This document shows, piece by piece, positions 33,549-44,009 of a DNA stretch of 64,000 bases. Location: contig NC_033641.1 in the NCBI RefSeq assembly GCF_001540865.1, positions 3,734,041-3,798,040 of the forward strand, given 5' to 3'. The notes under the pieces are model-generated. The model did not search any database and had not been told where the DNA came from. It worked only from the letters and a program-made list of their open reading frames with translations. The DNA is from Ananas comosus (taxonomy: Eukaryota; Streptophyta; Magnoliopsida; Poales; Bromeliaceae). Positions within the stretch are counted from its first letter, which is position 1, and the number at the start of each line of letters is the position of its first letter. A program made the translations under genes and the position numbers.

Positions 33549-33871
33549 TGGAGAAGGCAATAACAAAAAAAGGATTCTCAGCCGAAGAAGAAGAAGAGAG
33601 GAAGCGAAGGGAGAAGAGAGAAGAGAGAAAGCGTGGAGAAGAAGAAAACAAAAAAGACAAAGGAAAAGAGAGTCGTCGGATGGAATTCCAAAACGACTTC
33701 GATGATGAAAAGACGACGGCAATAAATGCCCTAATTAATGCCGCAAAAGAGACAAAAAGGAATATGGGAGATCGTGGCCGTCAAGAGTGAAAGGACGGCT
33801 GAGGGAAAGAACAGTACAAAGTGATTTGAAATAATGGTTTCGAGAATCGCACCTTTAAGGGGAATTATGTC

Positions 33872-33912
33872 AGCTACCGAACCGTCTGTTCGGTAGCTAC
33901 CGAGGGGGCAAT
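33872..33912 (+). other. Hairpin plus polypurine tract of E2
   Basis: A perfect 11-bp stem AGCTACCGAAC / GTTCGGTAGCT (33872-33882, 33888-33898) with a 5-base loop, directly followed by GAGGGGGCAAT (33902-33912) and the 3' LTR. The tract is the plus-strand primer site; the hairpin's role is unknown. Confidence 0.75.
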
Positions 33913-34599
33913 TGTTGGTGCCAATAGAGTAGCGCCACGTGGTGAATCGGTGCACAGCTCAGCCAGGGACTCCAAAGCTAGAAAAAATGACATATGGTGC
34001 GCCGGGAACAGAGGATGAATAGTAGCAAACTGCAGATCATGCGGTTAAGATTGGCTTGTAGTAGCCCGAAAAATAGGGAGAAGTGGCTGATCATGTAGAT
34101 AACTGAATAACAACAGGCGGAATATAAATAAACAAATAACACTTGGAAGAGAGGTCTTTTCCCTTGCGAACAAAAGACCACCTTCAATTTCTATGCATTT
34201 TTCTTGCTTTCTAGGAGTAGTTTACTTCTAATCTTTTTCTTTCCCACATTTACTGTCTTGTTTAGGAGTAGTCTTTAAGTTAGATTTTCGGAGTCTGTAT
34301 GCCGCATAGGCACACTCTCTGTTTGTACGAGTTCTCAATTTTAGTTTAATATATAAAAGCAATCGGCTCTTCAGCCGACCCAAAAATACTGTGCATTTCG
34401 TACATTCGGCTCATTCAGCCGAACTGACTCCACAATAGAAGGTTTCGAACTCGGCTGATCCGATCCCTCATCAGCCAAATCACTTAATCTGTCGAAGGGC
34501 GCAAACTTTGAGGGTCACCACGTGAAGCCGTTTCATATCTCGACACGCTTCCCTAGGGAAATCTTTGACTAGGTCACAGATTAAGGAATTCGGCTTGCA
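33913..34599 (+). repeat. E2 3' LTR
   Basis: TGTTGGTGCC to CGGCTTGCA, collinear with 17354-18042. It abuts another LTR terminus two bases later. Confidence 0.9.
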
Positions 34600-34601
34600 G
34601 C

Positions 34602-35148
34602 TGTTACAAAATAATATAAAAAGTGTCGACAAGTCTATCAAGCCGAGGCACGAAAATCTCACTCTCTTTAAAAAGATTCAAATCCTCTGCGGTTGGTAAA
34701 ACCTTTGAACTAATGCAGCAGAGCACTGACTTGTCCCCTCCCGGATACAACGGCTTGACCTTTGTCGTGTGGTTTCACCAACTCTACACAAGTAGATGAG
34801 CCCAAAGCTCCACCAAAAGAAACACCTTTCATTGGCCTTCTCTCTCTCAAGTAAAATATAGATATTATAGTTTTCGTTGTTGTAGTTTAGTGATTTTTTC
34901 AAAGAGTAGAAAGCTCACTATTTATAGGCTCATAAGATAGAAGTTACAAGGGTATAAAGGCATAGGTTAGTTTCCATTTAGAGCATAAAGGGAGTTATAG
35001 ATATAAATATACGTACGTTGCAACCTTTTAGCTTTAAGTTTAAAAAACATAGGTTAAGTGAATAGTTAATTCACATGTAACTTCACCATGAATGCTCACA
35101 TGTAACTTCACCATCAATAGTTTAATTAATAATAAAAATATTACAACA
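34602..35148 (-). mobile_element. Copia-like LTR (547 bp), minus strand, 3' LTR of a lost element
   Basis: On the minus strand it starts TGTTGTAATATT and ends ATTTTGTAACA. The polypurine tract GAGTAGGGGAA sits immediately upstream (35149-35159). CTATAAATAG at about 34919-34928 is a TATA-like site. Internal DNA continues in 35160-35281 and 37918-38313, split by a solo LTR. No coding domain survives, so the superfamily call rests on LTR style only. Confidence 0.6.
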
Positions 35149-35281
35149 TTCCCCTACTCATTTTTATTATTAAAAAATATATAAGAGTTTGATGGCCAAA
35201 GAGAGATCATTATACATAATGAAAGTGTGCTCTGCATTGAACCTTCACTTAGTGAAACAGTAATCTCTACTACAGAGCCAG

Positions 35282-37912
35282 TGTAATATACCGAACTTCT
35301 ATAATTATGAAGTTTCTGTGGGAACTAGCTTAAAAGTTATTAAAATAGTTCCGGCGAAGTTCGGAGAGCATTCGAGTATTTTCGGTGCGAGTTGGGCACG
35401 AAAACAAAACTCGGAAAGCTATATTGGACTTTTGGCAAAGAACAAGTGAGAGAATGATTTAAATATGCTCAAAAATATGTTTTGAGGGTTTTGGAATGGG
35501 TAGACGTGGATTAGAGGCTCAAGGAGCGAAAGCGAAGGATTTCGGATAAATGCAATTTTTTCCGGGCTGAGGGGACCTACGTGGTTCGGACCCTAGAGCA
35601 AGGTCCGGACCCCGCACGTGCAAGTAGCCCAGAATGAGGGCATTTTGGTAATTTGGCTTGGAGGGGCTTAAGAGGGAGCCCTCCTCTCTTCTTCCTCAGC
35701 CAAAACACACACACACACACCCAATATAGAGAGAGAAAGAGAGAGAGAGAACCAAGCTCTCTCTCCCTCAATCTCTTCTCCCTCTCTCTTGATGTCTCCC
35801 AAACTTGGGGTTTTGGCGGAGAGCGAGCTTGGGAACGCATTGGGAGCGGTGGATCGAGCCCTCGAGCGCTAGGTGGCTCAGCATGCTTCCGACTCGAGGT
35901 TCGCATTTCGTTAAATGTTTGGGATTTTGGTTAAATCCTTTATTAATGATATTCCAGAGGTCCCTAGACTATTCTAAGCTAGCTAAATAGGTTGCGCCAT
36001 GAATTTGGGGTATTTGGAGAAATGTTTAAAGCTAGGGTTTGAAATTGGGGGTTTTGGAGTTTAAGGGTTTTAAGCCTAATTGATCTCCTAATTCTCTAAT
36101 TGAAGGATAGAGGAGAGCCCCAGACAACTCTAGGTTGGAAATCGGTGAGCGTTCGGTGGTCGATTGCGAGTTCGAGCCGAATCGGGCGACGTGTGCCGCG
36201 AAAGCCCGATTGCAAGTGTCTACAAGCAATCGAAAGTATTGTAAGGTGAGTCACACTTCATCGAAGTGATTAAGTCACTTCCATGCCAAAGAGTGAAGTA
36301 TGGTTGTATTATTGATGCATGTAATGGTAGTTTAATGGTAATTTTGAATGCATGAGATAGATGCTATGTATTGACTACCAGTGAATGAGAAACATAGGCA
36401 TGTGGACATATAGGATATGGATATATGTATGCCTAGACGTGGACATTGAACTTGGGTCGATAAACTCTAGGAAGATTAGAGAACTCGACAAGTGTGGCAT
36501 GAAAACTATGAATCCTAGGTGTGGACAACTAGGATAACAAGTAGCATGAATGGCATTGAACCTAGTGTTATTGAACATAGGTTGAACAGTGAACCTAGAG
36601 TCGAGTGAATCTAGGTGGAAATGACATAAAACCTAGTATGGTTAAACCTAGGTTATGAGATGTAGTGGCATTGAACCTAGTGTCATTGAACATAGGTTGA
36701 ACAGTGAACCTATAGTCGAGTGAATCTAGGTGGAAATGACATAAAATCTAGTGTTGTTAAACCTAGGTTATGAGATATAGTGGCATTGAACCTAGTGTGG
36801 TTAAACCTAGGTTGTGGATTATAGTGGTAGAATGGCTACTAGGATATGCATGGGTCGAACCTAGAGAGATTGACATTATAGGGTATGAGACCAACCCTTG
36901 AGATATAGAAAGTGGATTCCGGAATCCCAGGACTTGTGAATGTAGTTATGGAAGATTCTTGGCCGCGGGTGTATGTGGCATGTTCCTCTCCCACCGGAAG
37001 AATCTTCAAGCACTGGAGTGTATGTGGCATTTTCCTCTCCCTATCGGGGATCTCGGCTGCGAGTGTATGCGACATGTTCCTGTCCCACCGGGGGATCCCT
37101 GACCACTGGTGTACGTAGTTCTTCATGACCCGTTGGGCAATGTGGTTTGTAGATTGAAAGCTAAGGTGTACGACAGGTTCCTCTCCTCAGGCCTAGATGT
37201 GCGCGGTATTCCGCGGATGATTAACTCGAAACCAAGTCAGGTGGTTAGCTTAGCTAAGGTAAATGAACCTTAGGAGCAAATGGTAAATGATATGGATTAT
37301 GGAATAGAAAGTAGAATCAGTAGATCTACTTACATTGGTTGCATATTGCATGTTGTGAGGCCTACGCATGTGTTTAATACTTGCATTAATTATATGTGGA
37401 TATCTGTTGGACTAACATATTGTTTGCCTCCTTTGGACCTGGTGAGTCGAGCTCTTCCCTTGGGTGGTCGTACCCACTGGGAACTATTTATATAGTTCTC
37501 ACCCCACATTTTTCAGGTCCACACGCGAGCGGCGCGGCGGCACCAAGAAAGGGCGTAGCTCAGTAGATAGCGCCCTACTACTGAGACCAGAGATAGAAGT
37601 ACCCAAGTCAGCATAGCTTAGGGTACCGAAAAGAATAGTAAAGAAAGAATAAAATTGTAATAATTGTACAAATGAGGATTGTATTCAGACATTGAATGTA
37701 AATGTGTGGTAATGAGCTGAATGCTTATAATAGCTTAGCAGTTATGTTTTTGGTACCCTTCTTATGCAATCCATGTATTAAATCTGTTCCTGGTTGGAAC
37801 CTCTTGTATTGTATGGTTGCGACGCCTTGGACGTACAGGGAAAACTCTGTCCGTTCGGCGGTCTGTCGGCGCTCTTGAATCCGACCAAATAGGCGGGTCT
37901 CGGGGCGTGACA
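35282..37912 (+). mobile_element. Solo LTR (Tekay-type, 2631 bp), plus strand
   Basis: TGTAATATACCGAAC to TCGGGGCGTGACA, with an exact 5-bp target duplication GCCAG at 35277-35281 and 37913-37917. Palindrome GGTCCGGACC at 35602-35611; AC/GA-rich leader at 35705-35790; donor AAG/GTGAGT at 36245/36246; inverted repeat AACTATTTATATAGTT near 37482-37497; acceptor CACATTTTTCAG ending 37516. It is the only long LTR here in plus orientation. Confidence 0.94.
36552..36815. repeat. 115-bp tandem repeat inside the solo LTR
   Basis: GGCATTGAACCTAGTG recurs at 36552, 36667 and 36782 (115-base period; the third unit is partial). It lies within the intron-like interval. Confidence 0.85.
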
Positions 37913-37917
37913 GCCAG

Positions 37918-38313
37918 AGTGGTCTCAGACTTGAACTTTGGCTGCTTAGGGGAAATAGAGAGTCAATGCTCACATATTACAATCCAAGTGTTAACATGGC
38001 TTTACTAGCTAGCATGTTATGGCCTTGTGCTGATCCTGATTTTCATGTGCATTTTTTAGAATAAGCCCATTCTCATAGGAAACGGCCCCACTTTCATGCT
38101 CACATAGGTGAAATCCGTCAAAGGTGCTCCTGTAATTCTAACACCCTACTCATAAGAGTCAAAAATTTCATTAAGAGCAAAAACCCAACCCTCTTTTCAT
38201 TACAGGATAAATATATCCACACTATAGGGATAGGTAAAGATGCAGTCATATAGATCTATATATATTGTGCATTCTTTTACAACCACCATATGATTCATTT
38301 TTCCTATTGAACA
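37918..38313 (-). other. Remnant of the copia-like element's internal region
   Basis: Continuation of the segment split by the solo LTR at 35282. No domain recognised. It ends where a different LTR starts at 38314. Confidence 0.4.
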
Positions 38314-38850
38314 TGTTGGGATTCGTCCACATTAGGACTTATCTAAAATATTCCTAATCCATATAGGATAAGGAATAAATATTGGTAATTATCGGAGATA
38401 TTCGCAATCCGCATAGGATAAAAAATAAATCTAGAAGATAGATCCTAATTGGTTTAAATCTCTATTTATGTGAGATTCAGTCAAAATAAGATTAGGATTA
38501 ACGTCTCCCTTATGGTCTATAAATATATGAGGTATTAGCCATATGAGATGCAAGAAAAAAATTAATTTAATCTCTCCACGATATTCTCTCTCTCGGGTTC
38601 GCTCTAGGGCACCATCAAAAACCCTAGGGATTTGGGCGGTGTGCTGCATTCGACTCTGATAGCCGGTTCGCAACGAGAAAGATTAACGTGCGAGACAAAA
38701 TTGTTGGCAGATTAAGGAGTTCGTAAAGCAAGACGAGATAAGATCCTAGTAACTACAACATAAATTTCACTATAAAGAGGTATGTAAAAATTTATGTGAT
38801 TTTTGCGAATTAATTTGGGTTTTAATTTTATCCAACAGTGGTATCAGAGC
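38314..38850 (+). mobile_element. Copia-type 5' LTR with primer-binding site
   Basis: The LTR is 38314-38837, TGTTGGGATTCGTCC to TTATCCAACA. After one base comes TGGTATCAGAGC (38839-38850), the tRNA-iMet primer site, so this is a 5' LTR on the plus strand. Its coding region is not adjacent; the copia pseudogene at 44714 may or may not belong to it. Confidence 0.8.
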
Positions 38851-39317
38851 GCAGCCAGTGCTTGTTTTCGCTCGATAAGTCATTTTTAATATGGATAGAT
38901 CTTTAGTTGTTGGTTTTTGAACAATAAATTTGCAACGATTTGTATAAATAAAAAATAATAATAATAATCTATTAATCTATTAAATTGTGAGTTTGTACGG
39001 AGCCCTCCCCGAGTTTTAGGGAAGGTTTGTGGGGCCCATATTTTTTTTTTAAATACTCCTCTCCCACACACACACACACTCTCTCTCTCTCTCTCTCTCT
39101 CTTCGGTGGCCCCCCCTCCCTCACCTGGCTCTCTTTCTCCCTTTCTCTCCCCCTCTCTCCCTCTCCCCACAGCTCTCTCTCTCTCTCTCCTCTCTCTTTC
39201 TCTCTCTGCGCGCGCGAGGGGTGCGGGTTGCCCGCACATGGCAGCCCCCTCCGCCCACCACCCCAATCTCCCTCTCTCTCTTTCTCTGCGCACACCCGCC
39301 GAGCACGGGTCGCGGGT
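38851..39317 (+). other. Copia leader and CA/CT microsatellite before the gap
   Basis: Non-coding leader, then (CA)n and (CT)n runs from about 39062 to 39295 with GC-rich interruptions. The open frames through it are low-complexity artefacts. Confidence 0.6.
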
Positions 39318-39956
39318 NNNNNNNNNNNNNNNNNNNNNNNNNNNNNNNNNNNNNNNNNNNNNNNNNNNNNNNNNNNNNNNNNNNNNNNNNNNNNNNNNNN
39401 NNNNNNNNNNNNNNNNNNNNNNNNNNNNNNNNNNNNNNNNNNNNNNNNNNNNNNNNNNNNNNNNNNNNNNNNNNNNNNNNNNNNNNNNNNNNNNNNNNNN
39501 NNNNNNNNNNNNNNNNNNNNNNNNNNNNNNNNNNNNNNNNNNNNNNNNNNNNNNNNNNNNNNNNNNNNNNNNNNNNNNNNNNNNNNNNNNNNNNNNNNNN
39601 NNNNNNNNNNNNNNNNNNNNNNNNNNNNNNNNNNNNNNNNNNNNNNNNNNNNNNNNNNNNNNNNNNNNNNNNNNNNNNNNNNNNNNNNNNNNNNNNNNNN
39701 NNNNNNNNNNNNNNNNNNNNNNNNNNNNNNNNNNNNNNNNNNNNNNNNNNNNNNNNNNNNNNNNNNNNNNNNNNNNNNNNNNNNNNNNNNNNNNNNNNNN
39801 NNNNNNNNNNNNNNNNNNNNNNNNNNNNNNNNNNNNNNNNNNNNNNNNNNNNNNNNNNNNNNNNNNNNNNNNNNNNNNNNNNNNNNNNNNNNNNNNNNNN
39901 NNNNNNNNNNNNNNNNNNNNNNNNNNNNNNNNNNNNNNNNNNNNNNNNNNNNNNNN
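39318..39956. other. Assembly gap, 639 N
   Basis: Unsequenced. It separates a copia leader from the middle of a gypsy gag-pol on the opposite strand, so its true size and contents are unknown. Confidence 0.99.
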
Positions 39957-40527
39957 TCCTGGATGTCCCATCGGCCATGACGTTCTCCACGCCTATTGTT
40001 GTAGTAGTCGTGCAGAATCTTCTGCATCATGATGTCTTTCTTGCGTTGAACCGAATCTACTTCCGGTTCGGTGTCATTAGAGGCTGCATCCGAGCCTTCT
40101 TCTTCTAGGTCTTCGCCATCGGGAATATCATCCCAATCCTCAGGGAACGCCATTAGTTCGTTCCATTCATTCCCCCTTTTCTTGGCGTTCATGATAGCTT
40201 CCCAGTCTTTTTTTGTCATTTCGGCCTTGCACCTGATGCATAGCCGAAGGTGTTTCTTGGCGTGAGCCACGTTGTCAGCGGTCTCCTTGTCCAAAACTTC
40301 CTTCCCTTTGATATTCACCATATTGACCTGAAATGGAAATGAAGTTTTGTTAATTATTCGACTTTCATTTTCTTGGTCGGCCAATATGAGCTGACCCTCT
40401 TCTATTTCCTCTTGGATCTGCCTTTTTGCAGTCGCTTTTCCTTTCCTTTTCATGTTCACGGTGTTGACCTGTGATGGAAAAGGATTCTTATCAATTTTCA
40501 TATCTTTGTTTTCTTGGTCGGCAAAGA
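39957..40527 (-). pseudogene. E3 distal gag, frameshifted, running into the gap
   Basis: It resumes the gag reading after a small deletion near 40533 that ends the upstream frame. It contains two similar modules of about 45 residues (each with ADQEN followed by NK/N..FP.QVN), near 40440-40570 and 40310-40440; E2 has only one. Then LRLCIRCKAEM and an acidic stretch (EDLEEEGSDAASNDTEPE) are followed by NNRRGERHGRWD at the gap. Confidence 0.75.
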
Positions 40528-42228
40528 TCAGCCGACCCTCATTATCTCTTTTTGAATTTTCCTCTTAAAGGCAGTGCATTCACTAGTTTTATGGCTCCAT
40601 GAATGGTGCCATTTGCAGTATCTTCTGCGTTTCAACTCTTCTGCATGAGGCATAGTTTGGCCTTCCTGTAGTTTAATTCGTCCGTCTTTTAACAACCGAT
40701 CAAAAATAAAATCGATTTTGGATATATCAAAAGAATAAATAAAAGCGGATACATGTGCTTTTGCTTCTCTTGACTTTGCAGGTTTTAGCAAAACACATTT
40801 GTATGGTTGATTATTTCTTACCATCTCGACAGCACAGATTTCGGCTTCGTCAGCCGAATCTTCTGCCTCCTCAGATGAATTCGGCTCTTCATGAGCCGAG
40901 GATTCTTCGAAAAAAGAAATATTTTTCTCTTTCCCTTTATTCCAATCTTTGTTTCGGCTCCATCTAGGCCGATCCTCATTATTGCCTTTTCGAAATTGCT
41001 CATACTGAGCAACTCGAACTCCCAAATCAAAAACATTTGGAAAGAACTTATCCTCAAAATGATCCTTAATCTTAAAATGCATGCCGTTAAATGCCATTTT
41101 GGAAAATTCTGATTCCAGCATCCTTACAAAGCATCGGCTTTGAGCCGTCTTGAATCGGTTGAGATATTCGTCAACCGATTCTCCTGTTCTTTGTCTAAAT
41201 TGAGCCAAGTCTGCAACCGACAACTCAGGCTCGGTTCTATAAAATTGCTCATGAAACTTACCCTCCAACTCATCCCAATCTCGAACGGAATTAGCGGGTA
41301 AACTTGTATACCAAGTGAAGGCTGTCTTAGTCAGTAAAGTATTAAATAATCTTAACTTCAAAAAAGGATCTGCCGCTGCTTCGCGGCATTGGGCTGTAAA
41401 TCGAGTGACATGTTCGACCGTATTTTCGGTCTCATCTCCAGAAAATTTATCAAACTTCGGCATCTTCCAATTTGCCGGATATAGGTGTTCTACATCTATA
41501 TTAGCAGGATATGGTGATCTGAATACAGGCCGCATTGCCGGCCTTGTGCCTACTCCGAAAGTATTCCGGATCGCTTCTTTTATTTGCGCATATATCTCAT
41601 TATTAATCCCCGGCAAAGGGGCTTGCGCTGGTACTGGGTTCAATGGTTGTTGAACCCCAATATTCTGCACTAGGGGATTAACCCCTTGTGCATTCGGAAC
41701 CTGCCCCCTAGCCCCTACATTTTGAGGCTGGTAGGCTGCTACTGGAGGGGGTGGAGGTAATTCCCAAGCCATTTCCGGCTGTTGACCGGCGTTACCAACA
41801 GCCGGTCTATAAGCCGCTTGATACTGTGCCCCCTGGTATTGGGGCTGCCTAACTACCGGTGTTACTGGATTCTGTAACGCTGGTGTTACTACAGACGCTT
41901 GAAGGCCTGTTATTGGCTGTTCATTCCGAGTCAACAATTGCCCTATTCGAGCGATGTTCTCGTTAGAGGCCGTGATTGCGGCCAAAACGGCATCCAGCCG
42001 TGCGGTACTTGCATGACTATTTTGGTCCAAAGTCTGTAGGACCCGAGTCATTTGGCCAAGTGCTTGGGTCAAACTAGACTCCTGTTGGCCGGATTGACCG
42101 CTAGTCTCACCTTCCACCGGTAAAACTGCTTGGCGCTCCACAGCGTTCTCCGAATTACTGGGCTGTTCACTCTCAGAATTTCTGGGAATGGCCATATTAC
42201 GGAGATTCATGGCGTTGTCGTCAGCCAT
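40528..42228 (-). CDS. E3 gag polyprotein, open for 566 aa
   Basis: Capsid/nucleocapsid precursor of a Tat-type element. It starts MADDNAMNLRNMA, 45 bases after the PBS on the minus strand. The Gln/Pro-rich N-terminal third includes SLTQALGQMTRVLQ; the capsid-like core has SPYPANIDVEH, FSGDETENTVEHVTRF, WYTSLPANSVRDWDELE and FRQRTGESVDEYLNRFK. A CHHC zinc-binding motif CKWHHSWSHKTSEC lies near residues 535-550. The last residues (EIMRVG) follow a frameshift, so the native protein continued. It serves as the reference for decoding E2 gag. Confidence 0.85.
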   Translation of the reverse strand: MADDNAMNLRNMAIPRNSESEQPSNSENAVERQAVLPVEGETSGQSGQQESSLTQALGQMTRVLQTLDQNSHASTARLDAVLAAITASNENIARIGQLLTRNEQPITGLQASVVTPALQNPVTPVVRQPQYQGAQYQAAYRPAVGNAGQQPEMAWELPPPPPVAAYQPQNVGARGQVPNAQGVNPLVQNIGVQQPLNPVPAQAPLPGINNEIYAQIKEAIRNTFGVGTRPAMRPVFRSPYPANIDVEHLYPANWKMPKFDKFSGDETENTVEHVTRFTAQCREAAADPFLKLRLFNTLLTKTAFTWYTSLPANSVRDWDELEGKFHEQFYRTEPELSVADLAQFRQRTGESVDEYLNRFKTAQSRCFVRMLESEFSKMAFNGMHFKIKDHFEDKFFPNVFDLGVRVAQYEQFRKGNNEDRPRWSRNKDWNKGKEKNISFFEESSAHEEPNSSEEAEDSADEAEICAVEMVRNNQPYKCVLLKPAKSREAKAHVSAFIYSFDISKIDFIFDRLLKDGRIKLQEGQTMPHAEELKRRRYCKWHHSWSHKTSECTAFKRKIQKEIMRVG

Positions 42229-42272
42229 AATTTATATATATAAAATCAAATTCAAGTTTACCGCAAATGTGT

Positions 42273-42290
42273 GTCCCACCGGGCGTGCCA
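42273..42290 (-). other. E3 candidate primer-binding site
   Basis: Minus strand TGGCACGCCCGGTGGGAC, 9 bases from the LTR end at 42300; matches the E2 site with few changes. Confidence 0.7.
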
Positions 42291-42299
42291 AAAAATTAT

Positions 42300-43051
42300 T
42301 GCGGGCCTAAAGTCCCGACCCTTGACCCGGTCAGATATCCTCCTCGGGAAGAGCGTCGGGACGGGATAATGAGCGGCCGCGGATGATGACCCTCGAAGTT
42401 TGCGCCCACAGAGGATCAAGCGATTAGGCCGATGAGGGAACGAATCAGCCGGGTTCGAAAACCTTCACAGTAAATTCACTTCGGCAGGATGAGCCGAATG
42501 AACAGGGGAAGCCTATATCTCGGCTGAGAGATGAACCGAATGGCTAGAACAACACGAGATCTGAGCGGCAGAAAGAGCCGAAATGACTTTCTATTGATCA
42601 GCAAGCGGAAAGAGTACAGGAACAAGGGAGTGATGCCCGTGGGGCAGACAGACTCCGAGTATGAGGACAGGGGAGTGATGCCCGTAGGGCAGACAGACTC
42701 CGAGTATGCTAAATTACAGGAACTACTCCTAAGGAAAGTGGTAAATGCGAGAATAGCAAGATGCAGTAAAATAAAGGTGGTCTTTTGTGCGCAGGGGCGA
42801 AGACCTGTTTTCAGGGTATTACAGGCCTATTTATAGATTTGCCCTTGCGTTCAGTTGTTGTTATGCACGATCGGCCACTATCTCCTAATTTGTAGGACCA
42901 CCTTCGGCCGATTGGAACTGCTCGTAACCGCTTGCGGTTGCTACTCTTTTTTAACAACCGCGGTTCATGTCTTCTGGCGCGTTTTATATACTCCCGATCC
43001 ATTATTTTGTCATCCCGGTTTGCCAACTGTCCGCACCGAATTGGCCCAACA
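42300..43051 (-). repeat. E3 5' LTR (752 bp)
   Basis: Minus strand TGTTGGGCCAATTCGG to GGCCCGCA. It contains a 45-bp direct tandem duplication (GGGAGTGATGCCCGT at 42626 and 42671). Its terminus is like E2's, but the body has diverged strongly. Confidence 0.75.
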
Positions 43052-43934
43052 ATATTATTCTATATATAGTATTTTATTTATACATATATATTTATTTATT
43101 ATATAATCGGATCCAAGGAATTCGAAGTGATTTGAAACCCTCTTTTTTTGTGTGTGTGTTTTGTGGGCTTAACAACCAATTATACAAGAAGTATTTATTT
43201 ATTTATTTATAAATATATATTGATTAATTATATATATTATTTTATTTTTATAATATAAATATATTATTATATAATAATTTATTATATAACTTACTATTTA
43301 TTTTTATAATTATTTATTTATATTCTATAGTACTTTTATTTATATATATATAATTTTATTTCTAAATATATATTTAGTTAATATATATAGTATTATATTT
43401 TTATAATATGGATATATTATTATATAATAATTTATTATATAATATACTACTTTATAGAGGATTTTAAATTTCTGAATAATATTGTAAAATGTGCACTCCC
43501 AATAGAGTGTGCCAATAGTATTATTCAAAAATTATAATAGTGGAAACTGAAAAAATTCATGTTAGAAACGAAAGGTACAGCTTTATTCAAAATAAAAATG
43601 ATTTTTCTTAAAATATGCTATATCAGTTTGTGCCAGTGTTAAATCCTACTTCCAAACCAAATCAAAACCAAATAAAATAAATTGGTTCAATCTATATGCT
43701 ACCTACGAAATCGAGTTTATTGTCGTTTGGTCCTCAGTTTGCATCCAAACTCGAACGCACCAACTTTTTTCCCCTTTTCCCCCTCTTTTTTAATTCTTTT
43801 TGTTTTGTTCAGAATAATCTTAGATCACATTCAAAAAATAAAAAATTTAATTTGAAATTTAAAATTTAATTTTTAAATTAAAAATTAAATTTTAAAGCGA
43901 ATATTCTTTGATATTACTGACTTTACGGTTTATG
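43052..43934. other. AT-rich low-complexity DNA
   Basis: Long TATA/TTTA tracts (43060-43460) and an AT-only inverted repeat at about 43838-43895. No gene recognised. Confidence 0.55.
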
Positions 43935-44009
43935 TGCTATTTACTATATAATTTAAAATTTTTAAAAATTTACATAAATGTTTCACTGCGTAGCGCGGGC
44001 CTTCACTAG
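43935..44009 (+). mobile_element. Helitron 3' terminus fragment
   Basis: GCGTAGCGCGGGCCTTCACTAG ends in CTAG at 44006-44009 followed by T, with a short GC hairpin just upstream. This is the Helitron 3' end pattern. No matching 5' TC end was identified, so the left limit is approximate. Confidence 0.5.

Larger units (their letters stand above)
17354..34599 (+). mobile_element. E2: Tat-type Ty3/gypsy retrotransposon with antisense ORF, split by two solo LTRs
   Basis: LTRs of 689 and 687 bp bracket gag, protease, RT, two successive RNase H domains and integrase without chromodomain, then a minus-strand ORF before the 3' LTR. The dual RNase H and the extra antisense gene point to the Tat lineage. 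Total 17.2 kb; about 12.2 kb after removing the solo LTRs at 18626-21282 and 23655-26081. It carries many stops and frameshifts and is inactive. The target duplication is not secure: GTTAC precedes the 5' LTR and recurs 3 bases beyond the 3' LTR, but there it is part of the next LTR's terminus. Confidence 0.88.
39957..43051 (-). mobile_element. E3: Tat-type gypsy element, 5' part only
   Basis: Relative of E2 on the minus strand: 5' LTR 42300-43051, PBS 42273-42290, gag from 42228. The sequence runs into the gap before protease; pol, the 3' end and the second LTR are not visible. Confidence 0.85.

Noticed and set aside
17349..34607. GTTAC on both sides of E2 as its target duplication
   Set aside because: The right-hand GTTAC is three bases away and forms part of the neighbouring LTR terminus, so it may be chance.
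37549..37590. tRNA-like GGGCGTAGCTCAGTAGATAGCGCCC
   Set aside because: It has an A-box-like start, but no anticodon arm, B box or acceptor stem closure follows; it lies inside an LTR.
38886..40108. Long open frames on both strands across the gap
   Set aside because: They are open only because N positions cannot encode stops.
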